Source of the DNA: an uncultured Eggerthellaceae bacterium
GTDB taxonomy: Bacteria > Actinomycetota > Coriobacteriia > Coriobacteriales > Eggerthellaceae
Assembly (NCBI GenBank): GCA_910584145.1
Contig: CAJTXX010000002.1
Span: 1 to 64,000 of the forward strand
DNA: 64,000 nt
Reading direction: 5' to 3'
The notes below the pieces were generated by a model. The model saw only the letters and a list, made by a program, of their open reading frames with translations, had not been told where the DNA came from and made no database searches. Shown piece by piece: positions 24,241 through 32,736 of this stretch (position 1 is its first letter; each line of letters starts with the position of its first letter). The position numbers were made by a program, and so were the translations under genes.

Positions 24241-27200
24241 ATGGGAAACATGTTGAGAGGGAAGCTGAGAGGGGTGCTCGCCGCCGCAGCTGCGCTGTGC
24301 CTGGCGTTGAGCCTCGTGCCGGCCGCAGCGCTCGCTGAGGTGGCTTCGAGCGCTGAGACGACGGTGACGGTGGAGGTGCGCGGCAGCCTGCGCGCAGCGA
24401 AGGTGAGCACGTGGTCGAGCCCGCTTTCCATAGCCGATTCGCACGAGAGCGCCTTCGACTACGATGCGGGCACGATAGGCCCTGGCGTGATATGGGCCGA
24501 GTTCGAGTACGGGCGTCCCATCGAGCGCGATGGCATGAAGTATTACGAGGCATCCTGGGTCTGGGAGAAGACCCAGCAGGTAGGCGATGACACAGTGCTG
24601 TCGAGCGGCTCATCTGAGCGGCGCGTGAACGTGCATGGGACAGGCGCTGAGCCGGTGGCCCACCTCACGATGGACGAGATGTTCGCAGACAAGGGCTGGG
24701 CAAGCGATTCGAAGCGCCCGGGCGACTATGCGGTCACCCTCACGCTCAAAGGGGACAACTGCCAAGCGAGCTGCACGTTCTCGTTCACCATCGTGGATGC
24801 AGGCGATATCGTGACCTGGCTCAAGGATGAGGCGGATGGCGTTGAGATATGGGGCGCGTTCACCTCCACGGCAGAGCTCCAGGCTGAGAATCTGATGAGC
24901 AGCACCGCTCCTGGGGCGCAGGCGACCCTTACCCAGATGGCCTCTGCGGCTGCGGGCAAGACCATAGGGGCGGCTTTCCAGCTCGATATCGTGGGAGGAG
25001 GGCTCTTCTACGACGAGACGCCCTCGCATATACAGGAGCGCGTGGCGTTCCCGGTGGGTCCTGAGATCATGGCAGCTGCTGCCGCTAACGAGCCGCTCGC
25101 GCTGGTGGTGCTCGTCGATGGCGAGCTTACGAGCGTCGAGTACCGCTATGCGAGCGGGGAGTACGCCTACGTGTCAGCCGATGGGAAGAGCACGCTCGAA
25201 GTGCGCCCGGCAGATGCGCTTAACCCTGCCGCAGGTGGCACGGCCCTGTTCGCCATGCGCTTCACGGGCGCCTCCATCGGAGCGGTCGCGCTCGCTTATG
25301 CGCCTGCGCGCTCCTATACCATCGAGGTGGAGGTGAGGGGCTCTGGCAGCGGAGTCGTGTCTCCCACCGCCCAAGCGATGGCCTACGGGGCGGGCTCTTC
25401 GCCTGTGTATGCCTTCAGCGCCGATGCGGGGTGCGTGCTCGCAGGATTCGAGGTGCTCGGCGCGAGCGGGCCGTATGACCCTGCAAAGATCGCCATCACC
25501 GCCGATGCGGTGCGCTTTGCGAGCCTTGATGCCGATGCGCGCATCGTGGTGACGTTCGACAAGTACAACCCAGGCCCCGACCCTGCTCCTATGACCATGA
25601 GCATCTCCCAGAAAGGCGATAGCGCTGCTCTTGCGAACAGCACGATAGCAGCGAGCTACACGAGCCTTGTGGGAGGAGAGCAGAAGCCGGCCTCGAAGGC
25701 TGCTACCGCACGCGACTTCGCGCTGTCTGACGTAGCGCCCGGCACGCAGGTGCTGTTCACCATCAATGCGGCTGAGGGGTATCTGATCGAGGGCGCCTGG
25801 GTGTTCGGAGAGGGCGGCTCGCAAAGCGATGCCACGCGCGTGAGCGTGAGCGGAACGACGCTTGCCATATCGGCCATGACGCCTGATACCGCGAAGGTCG
25901 TGGTGTCGTATGCCAAGGGTGTGAAGCCGCCTGCGGTGCGCCATACTGTGCGCGGCGTAGTGGACGGAGGCAAAGGCGGCAGCTTCGAGGGGATGGAGAG
26001 CCTCGGCGGCGGCAGGTATGCCATAAGCGTGTCTGACGGCGACTACCAGCGCATAGCGGTGCGCGCGGCGAGCGGATACGGGCTCGCTCGCGTGGTCCTC
26101 TACGAGGGGGATGCAGCTACCGGCGCAGGACGCGAGCTGTTCGCCGATGCGAGCGCGAAGGCTGAGAGCTTCTCTTATGTCATCCCCTCGGTGGCATGCG
26201 ACTGCACCGTCCTCGCCCAGTTCAAGGAGATCGAGGGCGCTGTGGTGGTGCCGCCAGACGAGCCCGAGGCGAGCTATGCGGTGACAGCGAAGGTATCCGG
26301 CGGGGGAGGCGCGATTTACCCCAAGGGCTCCATGCGCGTGCGCGCTGGGAGCGACCTGGCGTTCACGATCGTCCCGAAGGCGGGGTACGTGGTCGATAAG
26401 GTCACCTCCAACGGGCATGAGGTGGGCTTGACGAAGCATGAGGCGGGCTATTCGTTCTTCACAGCACGCGATATCAGGAGCGATCTGAACATCGTGGCGC
26501 GGTTCAAGTATGCAGGCGACGATGCGCCGGTGGTGACCGAGCAGCCCATCGCGCTCACCGTGAAGTCGGTCGGGTTCGGCACCGCCTACCCCTCTGGTAC
26601 GACGAAGGTGGCGAAGGGTCAGCCCTTCACGCTGACGCTGGAGCCAAGGGCAGGCTGCTCGCTCAAGAGCCTGACGCGCGATGGGAAGGATATCACCGAT
26701 CAGGTGGAGCACCTCGCCTACACGCTGCCCAGCGTGACCAGCCCTGCTACGTTCGTCGCCACCTTCATCGACGAGAACGGCTCGACGAGCGGAGGCGATT
26801 CTGGGGATGTGAACATCGAGGTGGACATCGAATCGGGCAACAGCAGCAAGGACGGAGCGCAGGGCGGTATCGTGGCCTTTGCCGAGAACGCCTTCGGTGA
26901 TGAGATAGGCGGCGAGGTATCGCCCATGCGGGCTACCATCAAGCCCGGCGCTACGCAAACGTTCATCGTGAAGCCCTACGACGGCTCGTATATCGCCGAT
27001 GTGTCGGTGACGGGCAGCGCAGAGATCACGGAGATGGGCGATTTGCCGATGGTGGGCGCTGGTCATGCTGTAGACCCTGATGTCGATAAGCCATATCGCT
27101 ATGTCGTGGTAAAGGGCATATCCGGAGAGGTGGCCCTAGATGTGCGGTTCGATTCGTGCCTGAACGACCCGCAGAACCCCGGCGGCAAGCGCTATATCTA

Positions 27201-28506
27201 TGACCAGGCGGCTTATTCGGTGGTGGATGTGACGCCGTGGACAGCGGGTGGCGTGAGCGTGTCGTATCCGGATAACTCGCCCGAGGGCATCGTGCCGCGC
27301 GCGGTGCCGGTCATCGCATGGCCGGGGAAGGCGCCTATCGACCATATAGAGATGTTGGGGCATGCGCTTGATATCGAGTATGGCGATGCGGGCGCCATCA
27401 CCGGGTTCGTGGTGGATAAGGGCGCTGAAGGCGAGCGCAGGTTCGCCGCTGATAAGGCAAGCGATGCGTGCGAGCGCCTCAACGAGCTGATCGACAGGGA
27501 GCTCGGCTACGACCCGCCGCGCGCAAGTGGGGAGGATCGGGGCAACGGCACCGGCGGCAGGCCCGACTATGTGCGGCCCGGTGCGGATGGTAGCTATGAG
27601 CTGGCTATCCCCACAGGGAACAAGGAAAGGGAGCCGGTCGAGCCGGCTGCCGGGGTGTCGGCGGGAGACACGGGAGGCGTGCTCTACCAGCATCTGGTGG
27701 AGATAGGCGTCACCACTGAGGGTGGTGGCACGGGCGGCGCGGTGACGGTGGAGCGCAATGCGCACGACTTGGGCAGCGTTGCAAGCGTGGTGATGAACCA
27801 TCGCGGCGAGCTGGTGGTCCACGCGAGCCCTAAGAGCGGCTATGCGGTCAGGTTCGTGGTCGATGATGCCTCGAAGGATGCTATCCGGCCGAGCGAGGAT
27901 ACCGCCTCTGCGACGGTGCTTGGTAGCGAGGAGGCTCCTTCGGTGAGCGCATCTTACACGGTGACAGGTCCGGGCAAGATAGGCGTGGTGTTCACAGCTA
28001 CGGGCAGCACGCCGCCCGGTGAGCCTGGCGGGCCCGATGAGCCTTCGGGCCCCGACGCGACGCTCGGCCCGGCCGATGTGGCTGCTGGCACGGCGTTCGC
28101 GGTGAGGGCATCGGCCCAAGGGCGCGGCTCTATCAGCCCGTCTGGCACGCTCTATTACCGGGCGGGGACGGCTGCTTCGTTCAACCTGATGCCAGATAGC
28201 GGCTACCAGGTGGTAGCGGTGAGCGTTGACGGCAAGCGCATCCCGTGGAGCGCCACGAAGTACGCGCTCGCAGATGCTCAGGGCGGCAAGAGCTACACGC
28301 TCGTTGCCGAGTTCTCGCCAGCATCGCCTGCGGCGGGCACCATCAGCGCAGGCCAGCGCGCCATCAAGACGCTCCAGTCGCTCGCTCAGACAGGCGACCT
28401 GGCGGCAGCGGGAGCGACGTTGCTGACAGGTGTCGCCTGTGCGGCCTTAGGCGTGGTGTTGCTGACGAGCAACCGCCGCCGCAAGCAGGAGGTGCAAGAA
28501 GGCTAA
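24241..28506 (+). CDS. Large repeat-rich cell-wall protein with LPXTG-like sorting signal
   Basis: 1421 residues. A Sec signal peptide (GVLAAAAALCLALSLVPAAA) leads into an N-terminal domain and at least four divergent InlB B-type repeats, recognisable by strings such as GSGVVSPTAQ, GGAIYPKGSMRV, GFGTAYPSGTTKV and GRGSISPSGTLYY, each with a following YxV/VxSDG-like turn and an FK/F end. The C-terminus has LAQTGD, a hydrophobic helix and RRRKQ, the layout of a sortase signal with Ala where Pro is usual. It would be fixed to the cell wall by a sortase not found in this window. It closes the five-gene locus; a strong terminator follows. Confidence 0.85.
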   Translation: MGNMLRGKLRGVLAAAAALCLALSLVPAAALAEVASSAETTVTVEVRGSLRAAKVSTWSSPLSIADSHESAFDYDAGTIGPGVIWAEFEYGRPIERDGMKYYEASWVWEKTQQVGDDTVLSSGSSERRVNVHGTGAEPVAHLTMDEMFADKGWASDSKRPGDYAVTLTLKGDNCQASCTFSFTIVDAGDIVTWLKDEADGVEIWGAFTSTAELQAENLMSSTAPGAQATLTQMASAAAGKTIGAAFQLDIVGGGLFYDETPSHIQERVAFPVGPEIMAAAAANEPLALVVLVDGELTSVEYRYASGEYAYVSADGKSTLEVRPADALNPAAGGTALFAMRFTGASIGAVALAYAPARSYTIEVEVRGSGSGVVSPTAQAMAYGAGSSPVYAFSADAGCVLAGFEVLGASGPYDPAKIAITADAVRFASLDADARIVVTFDKYNPGPDPAPMTMSISQKGDSAALANSTIAASYTSLVGGEQKPASKAATARDFALSDVAPGTQVLFTINAAEGYLIEGAWVFGEGGSQSDATRVSVSGTTLAISAMTPDTAKVVVSYAKGVKPPAVRHTVRGVVDGGKGGSFEGMESLGGGRYAISVSDGDYQRIAVRAASGYGLARVVLYEGDAATGAGRELFADASAKAESFSYVIPSVACDCTVLAQFKEIEGAVVVPPDEPEASYAVTAKVSGGGGAIYPKGSMRVRAGSDLAFTIVPKAGYVVDKVTSNGHEVGLTKHEAGYSFFTARDIRSDLNIVARFKYAGDDAPVVTEQPIALTVKSVGFGTAYPSGTTKVAKGQPFTLTLEPRAGCSLKSLTRDGKDITDQVEHLAYTLPSVTSPATFVATFIDENGSTSGGDSGDVNIEVDIESGNSSKDGAQGGIVAFAENAFGDEIGGEVSPMRATIKPGATQTFIVKPYDGSYIADVSVTGSAEITEMGDLPMVGAGHAVDPDVDKPYRYVVVKGISGEVALDVRFDSCLNDPQNPGGKRYIYDQAAYSVVDVTPWTAGGVSVSYPDNSPEGIVPRAVPVIAWPGKAPIDHIEMLGHALDIEYGDAGAITGFVVDKGAEGERRFAADKASDACERLNELIDRELGYDPPRASGEDRGNGTGGRPDYVRPGADGSYELAIPTGNKEREPVEPAAGVSAGDTGGVLYQHLVEIGVTTEGGGTGGAVTVERNAHDLGSVASVVMNHRGELVVHASPKSGYAVRFVVDDASKDAIRPSEDTASATVLGSEEAPSVSASYTVTGPGKIGVVFTATGSTPPGEPGGPDEPSGPDATLGPADVAAGTAFAVRASAQGRGSISPSGTLYYRAGTAASFNLMPDSGYQVVAVSVDGKRIPWSATKYALADAQGGKSYTLVAEFSPASPAAGTISAGQRAIKTLQSLAQTGDLAAAGATLLTGVACAALGVVLLTSNRRRKQEVQEG

Positions 28507-28530
28507 CAGTTGGGTGTTGGGCTGTGATAA

Positions 28531-28563
28531 AAAGAAAGGGGCTTCGGCCCCTTTCTTTTTTTT
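28531..28563. terminator. Bidirectional terminator between the surface locus and queA
   Basis: AAAGAAAGGGGC (28531-28542), TTCG loop and its perfect complement (28547-28558), with T runs in both directions. It can end both the surface locus and the convergent queA operon. Confidence 0.92.
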
Positions 28564-28586
28564 GCGGGACGCAGTGCTCGGTGGCG

Positions 28587-29672
28587 CTAGACAATCAGCA
28601 TGGCATCGCCGAAGCTGAGCATGCGGTAGCGCTCGGCTATGGCATGCTGATAGGCCGCCATGATATGGTCGCGTGTGGCGAAAGCCGACACCAGCATCAT
28701 CAGGGTGGAGCGCGGCACGTGGAAGTTGGTTATCAGCGCATCCACCACGTTAAAGCGGCTGCCGGGCAGCAGGAACAGCGATGTCGCCTCACGCTCACGC
28801 GGGCGCAGGGTGCCGGCGTCTGCATCCCAGGCGCTCTCCAACGAGCGCACGCTGGTGGTGCCCACGGCCACCACGCGCCCGCCGCGCGCTTTCGCCTCTT
28901 CGATGGCGGCCACGGTGCGCTCGGGCACGGTGTAGAGCTCGGTATGCATCGCATGGTCTTCGGGCCGCTCCTCGTCCACCACGCGGAAGGTGTCCAGCCC
29001 CACTTCCAGCTCCACCGTCTCCCAGCCGATGCCGCGCTGTTGGCAGCGCTCGATCAGCTCGGGTGTGAAATGCAGCCCGGCGGTGGGGGCCGCGGCCGAG
29101 CTCTCACGCTTGGCGTAGACGGTCTGGTACATCTCCTTGTCGCCGGTGTAGTCGCGGATATAGGGCGGCAGCGGCGTGTTGCCCGCGGCGTGCAGCGCTT
29201 CGTCGAGCGAGGGCAGCGGCGTGGTCAGCCGCGCGACGCGCTCGCCCTTCTGCGCGCCTGCCGCCCAATCGACGATCTCGGCCGACAGCACCACCTGCCC
29301 GTTCTCGTCGGGGAAATCGACTACGGCGCCCGTACCTGGTTTCAGGCGCTTTCCCGGTCGCACCAGCACTTCCCAGAAGGCCAGCTTGTTCGTGCGCGGC
29401 TCGGGGCCTGCGGCCTCGCGCAGCAGGAACACCTCGGCGGCGCCCCCCGTGCCGCGCTTCGCGCCCAGCAGCCGCGCCGGCAGCACGCGCGTCTCGTTCG
29501 CCACCAAAAGGTCGCCTGGGTGCAGGTAGTCGAGCAGGTCGCGGAAGATGCGGTCTTCGAGCGCTCCTGTGCTGCGGTGCAGCACCAGCATGCGGCATTC
29601 GTCGCGCACCGGCGCAGGGGCTTGCGCTATCAGCTCCGGCGGGAGCTCGTAGTCGAAATCGGCGGTCTTCAT
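28587..29672 (-). CDS. queA: S-adenosylmethionine:tRNA ribosyltransferase-isomerase (queuosine synthesis)
   Basis: 361 residues, normal for QueA. Conserved stretches are FDYELPPELIAQ at the start, VANETRVLPARLLG, AAPTAGLHFTPEL, VGTTSVRSLES and ITNFHVPRSTLMMLVSAF. It transfers and rearranges the ribose of SAM onto preQ1 in the anticodon of tRNA to give epoxyqueuosine. Its start overlaps the small gene upstream by four bases, giving the order queH, small gene, queA on the minus strand. Confidence 0.95.
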   Translation of the reverse strand: MKTADFDYELPPELIAQAPAPVRDECRMLVLHRSTGALEDRIFRDLLDYLHPGDLLVANETRVLPARLLGAKRGTGGAAEVFLLREAAGPEPRTNKLAFWEVLVRPGKRLKPGTGAVVDFPDENGQVVLSAEIVDWAAGAQKGERVARLTTPLPSLDEALHAAGNTPLPPYIRDYTGDKEMYQTVYAKRESSAAAPTAGLHFTPELIERCQQRGIGWETVELEVGLDTFRVVDEERPEDHAMHTELYTVPERTVAAIEEAKARGGRVVAVGTTSVRSLESAWDADAGTLRPREREATSLFLLPGSRFNVVDALITNFHVPRSTLMMLVSAFATRDHIMAAYQHAIAERYRMLSFGDAMLIV

Positions 29673-29869
29673 AGCAGGCCGTAGCGATCGAAGGTGGCGA
29701 TCATGGTCTTCAACATGGTCTTCCTGCCGAAGAGCTCGCGGTAGGTGACGGTCTTCACCTTACCCGCCGCTTTGAGCTCGGCCAACTGCGCGTCGGCGTC
29801 TGCGAGCTGCGCTCGGGTATCGGCCAGCAGGCGCTCGAAGGCTTCGAGCCGTTCCTGTTCGGTGGTCAT
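29669..29869 (-). CDS. Small coiled-coil protein between queH and queA
   Basis: 66 residues, overlapping both neighbours by four bases (ATGA at each junction). It is charged and helical, with heptad-like Leu/Ala spacing (ERLLADTRAQLADADAQLAELKA), then YRELFGRKTMLKTMIATFDRYGLL. No catalytic motif is visible. Its tight coupling suggests it belongs to the queuosine operon or is a filler gene; I do not recognise a function. Confidence 0.7.
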   Translation of the reverse strand: MTTEQERLEAFERLLADTRAQLADADAQLAELKAAGKVKTVTYRELFGRKTMLKTMIATFDRYGLL

Positions 29870-30735
29870 CGTTCCTCCTTAGTGCTGGCGCGCAGCGCTT
29901 TCAACACGGCGCGCTTGCGGGCTTGCTTCGCATCGTAGGCCGCACGCTCGGCACGGCGCGCTTGGAGCGCGGCCTCCTCGGCCTGACGCGCGTGCGCTCG
30001 TTCGGCTCGCCGTGCCGCCCGTTCGGCTTTGCGTTGGGCGCGCTGTGCATCGGCTTCGGCCTTCGATAGCAGGCAGCCGCAGTAGTCTTGCCGGTACATG
30101 CCGGCGTCTTTGCTGCGGCGCGTGGCCTGCGGGTAGTAGGGCGAATAGTCCTCGAAGAAGCAGCCGATGCCCTCGGCTGCGCAGGCGCGCTCGAGCTCCT
30201 CGCGGATGATGTCAGTGTATTGGTAGGGGCTGACAGAGAGCGTGGTGCCCAGCGCATCGAACCCGTTCTCGCGCGCATACCGAGCCGATTCCGCGAACCG
30301 CATCCGATAACAACGCCGGCACTGCTCGGCCCGCTTTCCCCCTTTCTTTACCAGTCGGGTTTCACCCCCCAAAGCGCCCCCAGCCTCCCCCTGGGTCGGC
30401 AAACCACCAAAGGGTTCGGGTCTCGATGAGCGCAGAGAAGGCTGCGCAGCTTCTGAGCGGAGCTCATCGGGACCCGGGCCCCCGTTGGCAACTTCCCTCT
30501 CCCAGTCAAGAGGCCGATACGCACCCTCGGTGAACCCGACCCCTTCATCCTGCGTCCACTGGGCGATGGTGTCGCGGCGGCGCGCGTATTCCTCGGCAGG
30601 CGCTATGTTCGAGTTAGCGAAGTGGATGTGCGGCTCTATGCCGCGCTCGCGCAGCAGCCGCACCGGCTCCATCGAGCACGGCCCGCAGCATGCGTGCAGC
30701 AGCAGTTTCCCGGGTTTTCCTCTGGATGCATCCAC
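29866..30735 (-). CDS. queH: Epoxyqueuosine reductase QueH with an in-frame insertion
   Basis: 289 residues, longer than typical QueH (about 180-220). Family cysteines are present: HACCGPCS (14-21), CRRCYRMR (139-146) and QDYCGCLLS. It reduces epoxyqueuosine to queuosine, the step after QueA. Residues about 84-132 are a Gly/Pro/Ser-rich insertion absent from the expected family layout; its DNA includes a long imperfect palindrome at 30418-30475. The C-terminal 70 residues are an Arg/Ala-rich basic helix, also unusual. The insertion keeps the frame and all cysteines, so the enzyme may still work. Confidence 0.88.
   Translation of the reverse strand: MDASRGKPGKLLLHACCGPCSMEPVRLLRERGIEPHIHFANSNIAPAEEYARRRDTIAQWTQDEGVGFTEGAYRPLDWEREVANGGPGPDELRSEAAQPSLRSSRPEPFGGLPTQGEAGGALGGETRLVKKGGKRAEQCRRCYRMRFAESARYARENGFDALGTTLSVSPYQYTDIIREELERACAAEGIGCFFEDYSPYYPQATRRSKDAGMYRQDYCGCLLSKAEADAQRAQRKAERAARRAERAHARQAEEAALQARRAERAAYDAKQARKRAVLKALRASTKEER
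30418..30475. repeat. Palindromic element inside queH
   Basis: GGGTCTCGATGAGC (30418-30431) pairs with GCTCATCGGGACCC (30462-30475) with one mismatch, and an inner near-palindrome AGAAG-GCTGCGCAG-CTTCT lies between. It encodes about 20 residues of the QueH insertion and is in frame. It differs in sequence from the 39461/40275 family. Confidence 0.65.
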
Positions 30736-30799
30736 GGCGCTATACTACCATGTAACGACTGTGGAACGCCCGCTGCGCGGGCCGTATGGGAAGGCCGGC

Positions 30800-31567
30800 A
30801 TGCATAACGACAACAGGGTATACCGTGCTATCTGCTTCGACCTCGACGGCACGTTGCTGCCGATGGATATCGACGAGTTCATGTCCGCGTATTTCAAGCG
30901 CATCGCCGCGTTCATGGCGGCGCATGGCTTGGACGCCGAGCGGTTCATGGCGGGGCTCGGGCAGGGCACCAAGCGTATGGCCGACCATCCGCTCGACCAG
31001 ACGAACAAGCAGGCGTTCTGGGAGGGATTCTGCGCGGTGTACGGCGAGATGGACCCCGCCGAGCAGCAGCGCCTCGAGGCGCTCTCCGACGAGTTCTACG
31101 ACACCGATTTCCAGCACATCGGCGACGGGTTCACCGGCAATCCGGCGGCGGCGCGCGTGGTGGAGAAGCTGGCGCAGAAGGGCTACCCGCTGGTGCTGAC
31201 CACCATGCCCATGTTCCCGCGGCGCGCCGTTGAGCAGCGCCTGGCGTGGGCTGGCGTGGCGCCGGAGGCGTTCGAGCGCATAACGTCCTACGAGAACTCG
31301 CATTCGGTGAAGCCGAAGCTCGACTACTATGCCGAGAACCTGGAAGCGCTGGGCCTTTCGGGCGAAGAAGTGCTGATGGTGGGGAACAACACCGTGGAGG
31401 ACCTGTCGTTCATGGAGCTGGGGGCCGACGCGTTCTTGGTGACCGATCATCTGCTCGACCCGATCGGGTTCGATCTGGATACCGTGAAGCACGGCAGCAT
31501 GGACGACTTCGAAGCGTGGGTGGACGCGCTGCCCGCCTGCGCGAACCCGGCCGAGGGCATACGATAG
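30800..31567 (+). CDS. HAD-family hydrolase
   Basis: 255 residues from the ATG at 30800, with GGGAAGG upstream. The long open frame extends back to 30485 but that part is the antisense of queH. HAD motif I is FDLDGT (Asp14, Asp16), motif II is VLTTMP, motif III Lys lies in HSVKPK, motif IV is VGNNTVEDL. A helical cap lies between motifs I and II. It is a phosphatase or related enzyme of unknown substrate. A TATACT box lies at 30741-30746. The tgt gene starts three bases after its stop, so the two are co-transcribed. Confidence 0.85.
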   Translation: MHNDNRVYRAICFDLDGTLLPMDIDEFMSAYFKRIAAFMAAHGLDAERFMAGLGQGTKRMADHPLDQTNKQAFWEGFCAVYGEMDPAEQQRLEALSDEFYDTDFQHIGDGFTGNPAAARVVEKLAQKGYPLVLTTMPMFPRRAVEQRLAWAGVAPEAFERITSYENSHSVKPKLDYYAENLEALGLSGEEVLMVGNNTVEDLSFMELGADAFLVTDHLLDPIGFDLDTVKHGSMDDFEAWVDALPACANPAEGIR

Positions 31568-31570
31568 CCC

Positions 31571-32722
31571 ATGTGCGACGACCTCTTCACCTGCACGGTC
31601 GACGCGACCAGCGGCCATGCCCGCGCGCTGACCTACACCACGGCGCACGGGGCATTCCGCACGCCCATGTTCATGCCGGTGGGCACGCACGCCACCGTGA
31701 AGGGCATCACACCCGACCAGATAGAGAGCCTGGGCGCGCAGGTGGTGCTGGCGAACACGTACCATCTCGCCATGCGGCCCGGCGCCGATGTGGTGGCTGA
31801 GGCTGGCGGCGTGCACGAGTTCATGCGCTACCCGGGGCCGATGCTGACCGATTCAGGCGGGTTCCAGGTGTTCAGCTTGGCTGACACGGTGAAGCTCTCG
31901 GACGACGGCGTGGCGTTCCAGAGCATCTACGACGGCAGCCGCGTGTTCTGGACGCCGGAGGAGAACATGCGCATCCAGCAGCTCATCGGCGCAGATATCG
32001 CCATGCAGCTCGACCAGTGCGCGCCGTATCCGGCTGAGAAGGAGTTCGTGGCGCAGGCTGTTGCGTATTCGCGCAAATGGGCGCGCCGATGCTTAGCCGC
32101 CCACACAAGGCCCGACCAGACGCTGTTCGGTATCGTGCAGGGAGGGATGCATCTCGACCTGCGATTGGAGAGCGTGCACGGGCTGATGGATATAGAGAGC
32201 GATTCGCTGGCTGCGGGCGGGCGGCGGTTCGGCGGTTTCGGCATAGGCGGGTACTCGGTGGGAGAGAGCCACGAGATCATGTTCGAGACGCTGGGCGAGG
32301 TGGCGCGCGCGCTGCCGGCTGACCGACCGCGCTACCTGATGGGCGTGGGCAACCCCACTACGCTGGTGCGCGCGGTGGCCGAGGGCGTCGACATGTTCGA
32401 TTGCGTGCTGCCCACGCGCACGGCCCGCATGGGCACCGCATTCAGCAGCACGGGGCGCATGAACATGCGCAATGCGCGCTTCACGCGCGACTTCACGCCG
32501 CTCGACCCGGCGTGCAGCTGCTATACCTGCACGAACTTCACGCGGGCCTACATCCGCCATCTGGTGAAGCAGGACGAGATGCTGGGCGGCATCTTGCTGT
32601 CGCTGCACAACCTGCACTTCCTGCTCGATCTGATGCGCCGTGCGCGCGAGGCGGTGCTGGCAGGTGCCTACGATGCTTTCCTGGCGGCTTGGATGGCGAG
32701 CCCTGCCGCGCAGGACTACTAG
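31571..32722 (+). CDS. tgt: Queuine/preQ1 tRNA-guanine transglycosylase
   Basis: 383 residues, the usual bacterial length. Catalytic Asp in DSGGFQVFSL, the substrate loop GIVQGGMH, the second Asp in FDCVLPTR, and the zinc ligands CSCYTC followed by His are all present. It swaps guanine 34 in GU(N) anticodons for preQ1, feeding QueA and QueH across the way. No preQ1 synthesis genes (queC, D, E, F) are in the window, so the base may be made elsewhere or salvaged. Confidence 0.95.
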   Translation: MCDDLFTCTVDATSGHARALTYTTAHGAFRTPMFMPVGTHATVKGITPDQIESLGAQVVLANTYHLAMRPGADVVAEAGGVHEFMRYPGPMLTDSGGFQVFSLADTVKLSDDGVAFQSIYDGSRVFWTPEENMRIQQLIGADIAMQLDQCAPYPAEKEFVAQAVAYSRKWARRCLAAHTRPDQTLFGIVQGGMHLDLRLESVHGLMDIESDSLAAGGRRFGGFGIGGYSVGESHEIMFETLGEVARALPADRPRYLMGVGNPTTLVRAVAEGVDMFDCVLPTRTARMGTAFSSTGRMNMRNARFTRDFTPLDPACSCYTCTNFTRAYIRHLVKQDEMLGGILLSLHNLHFLLDLMRRAREAVLAGAYDAFLAAWMASPAAQDY

Positions 32723-32736
32723 GCCGGGAGCACGGT

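Noticed and set aside
22162..24444. A 760-residue open frame antisense to the small surface genes
   Set aside because: It spans three well-supported genes with signal peptides and membrane helices on the plus strand and has shadow-type composition.
25174..27066. A 630-residue open frame antisense to the giant surface protein
   Set aside because: His/Arg-rich shadow frame without a ribosome site.
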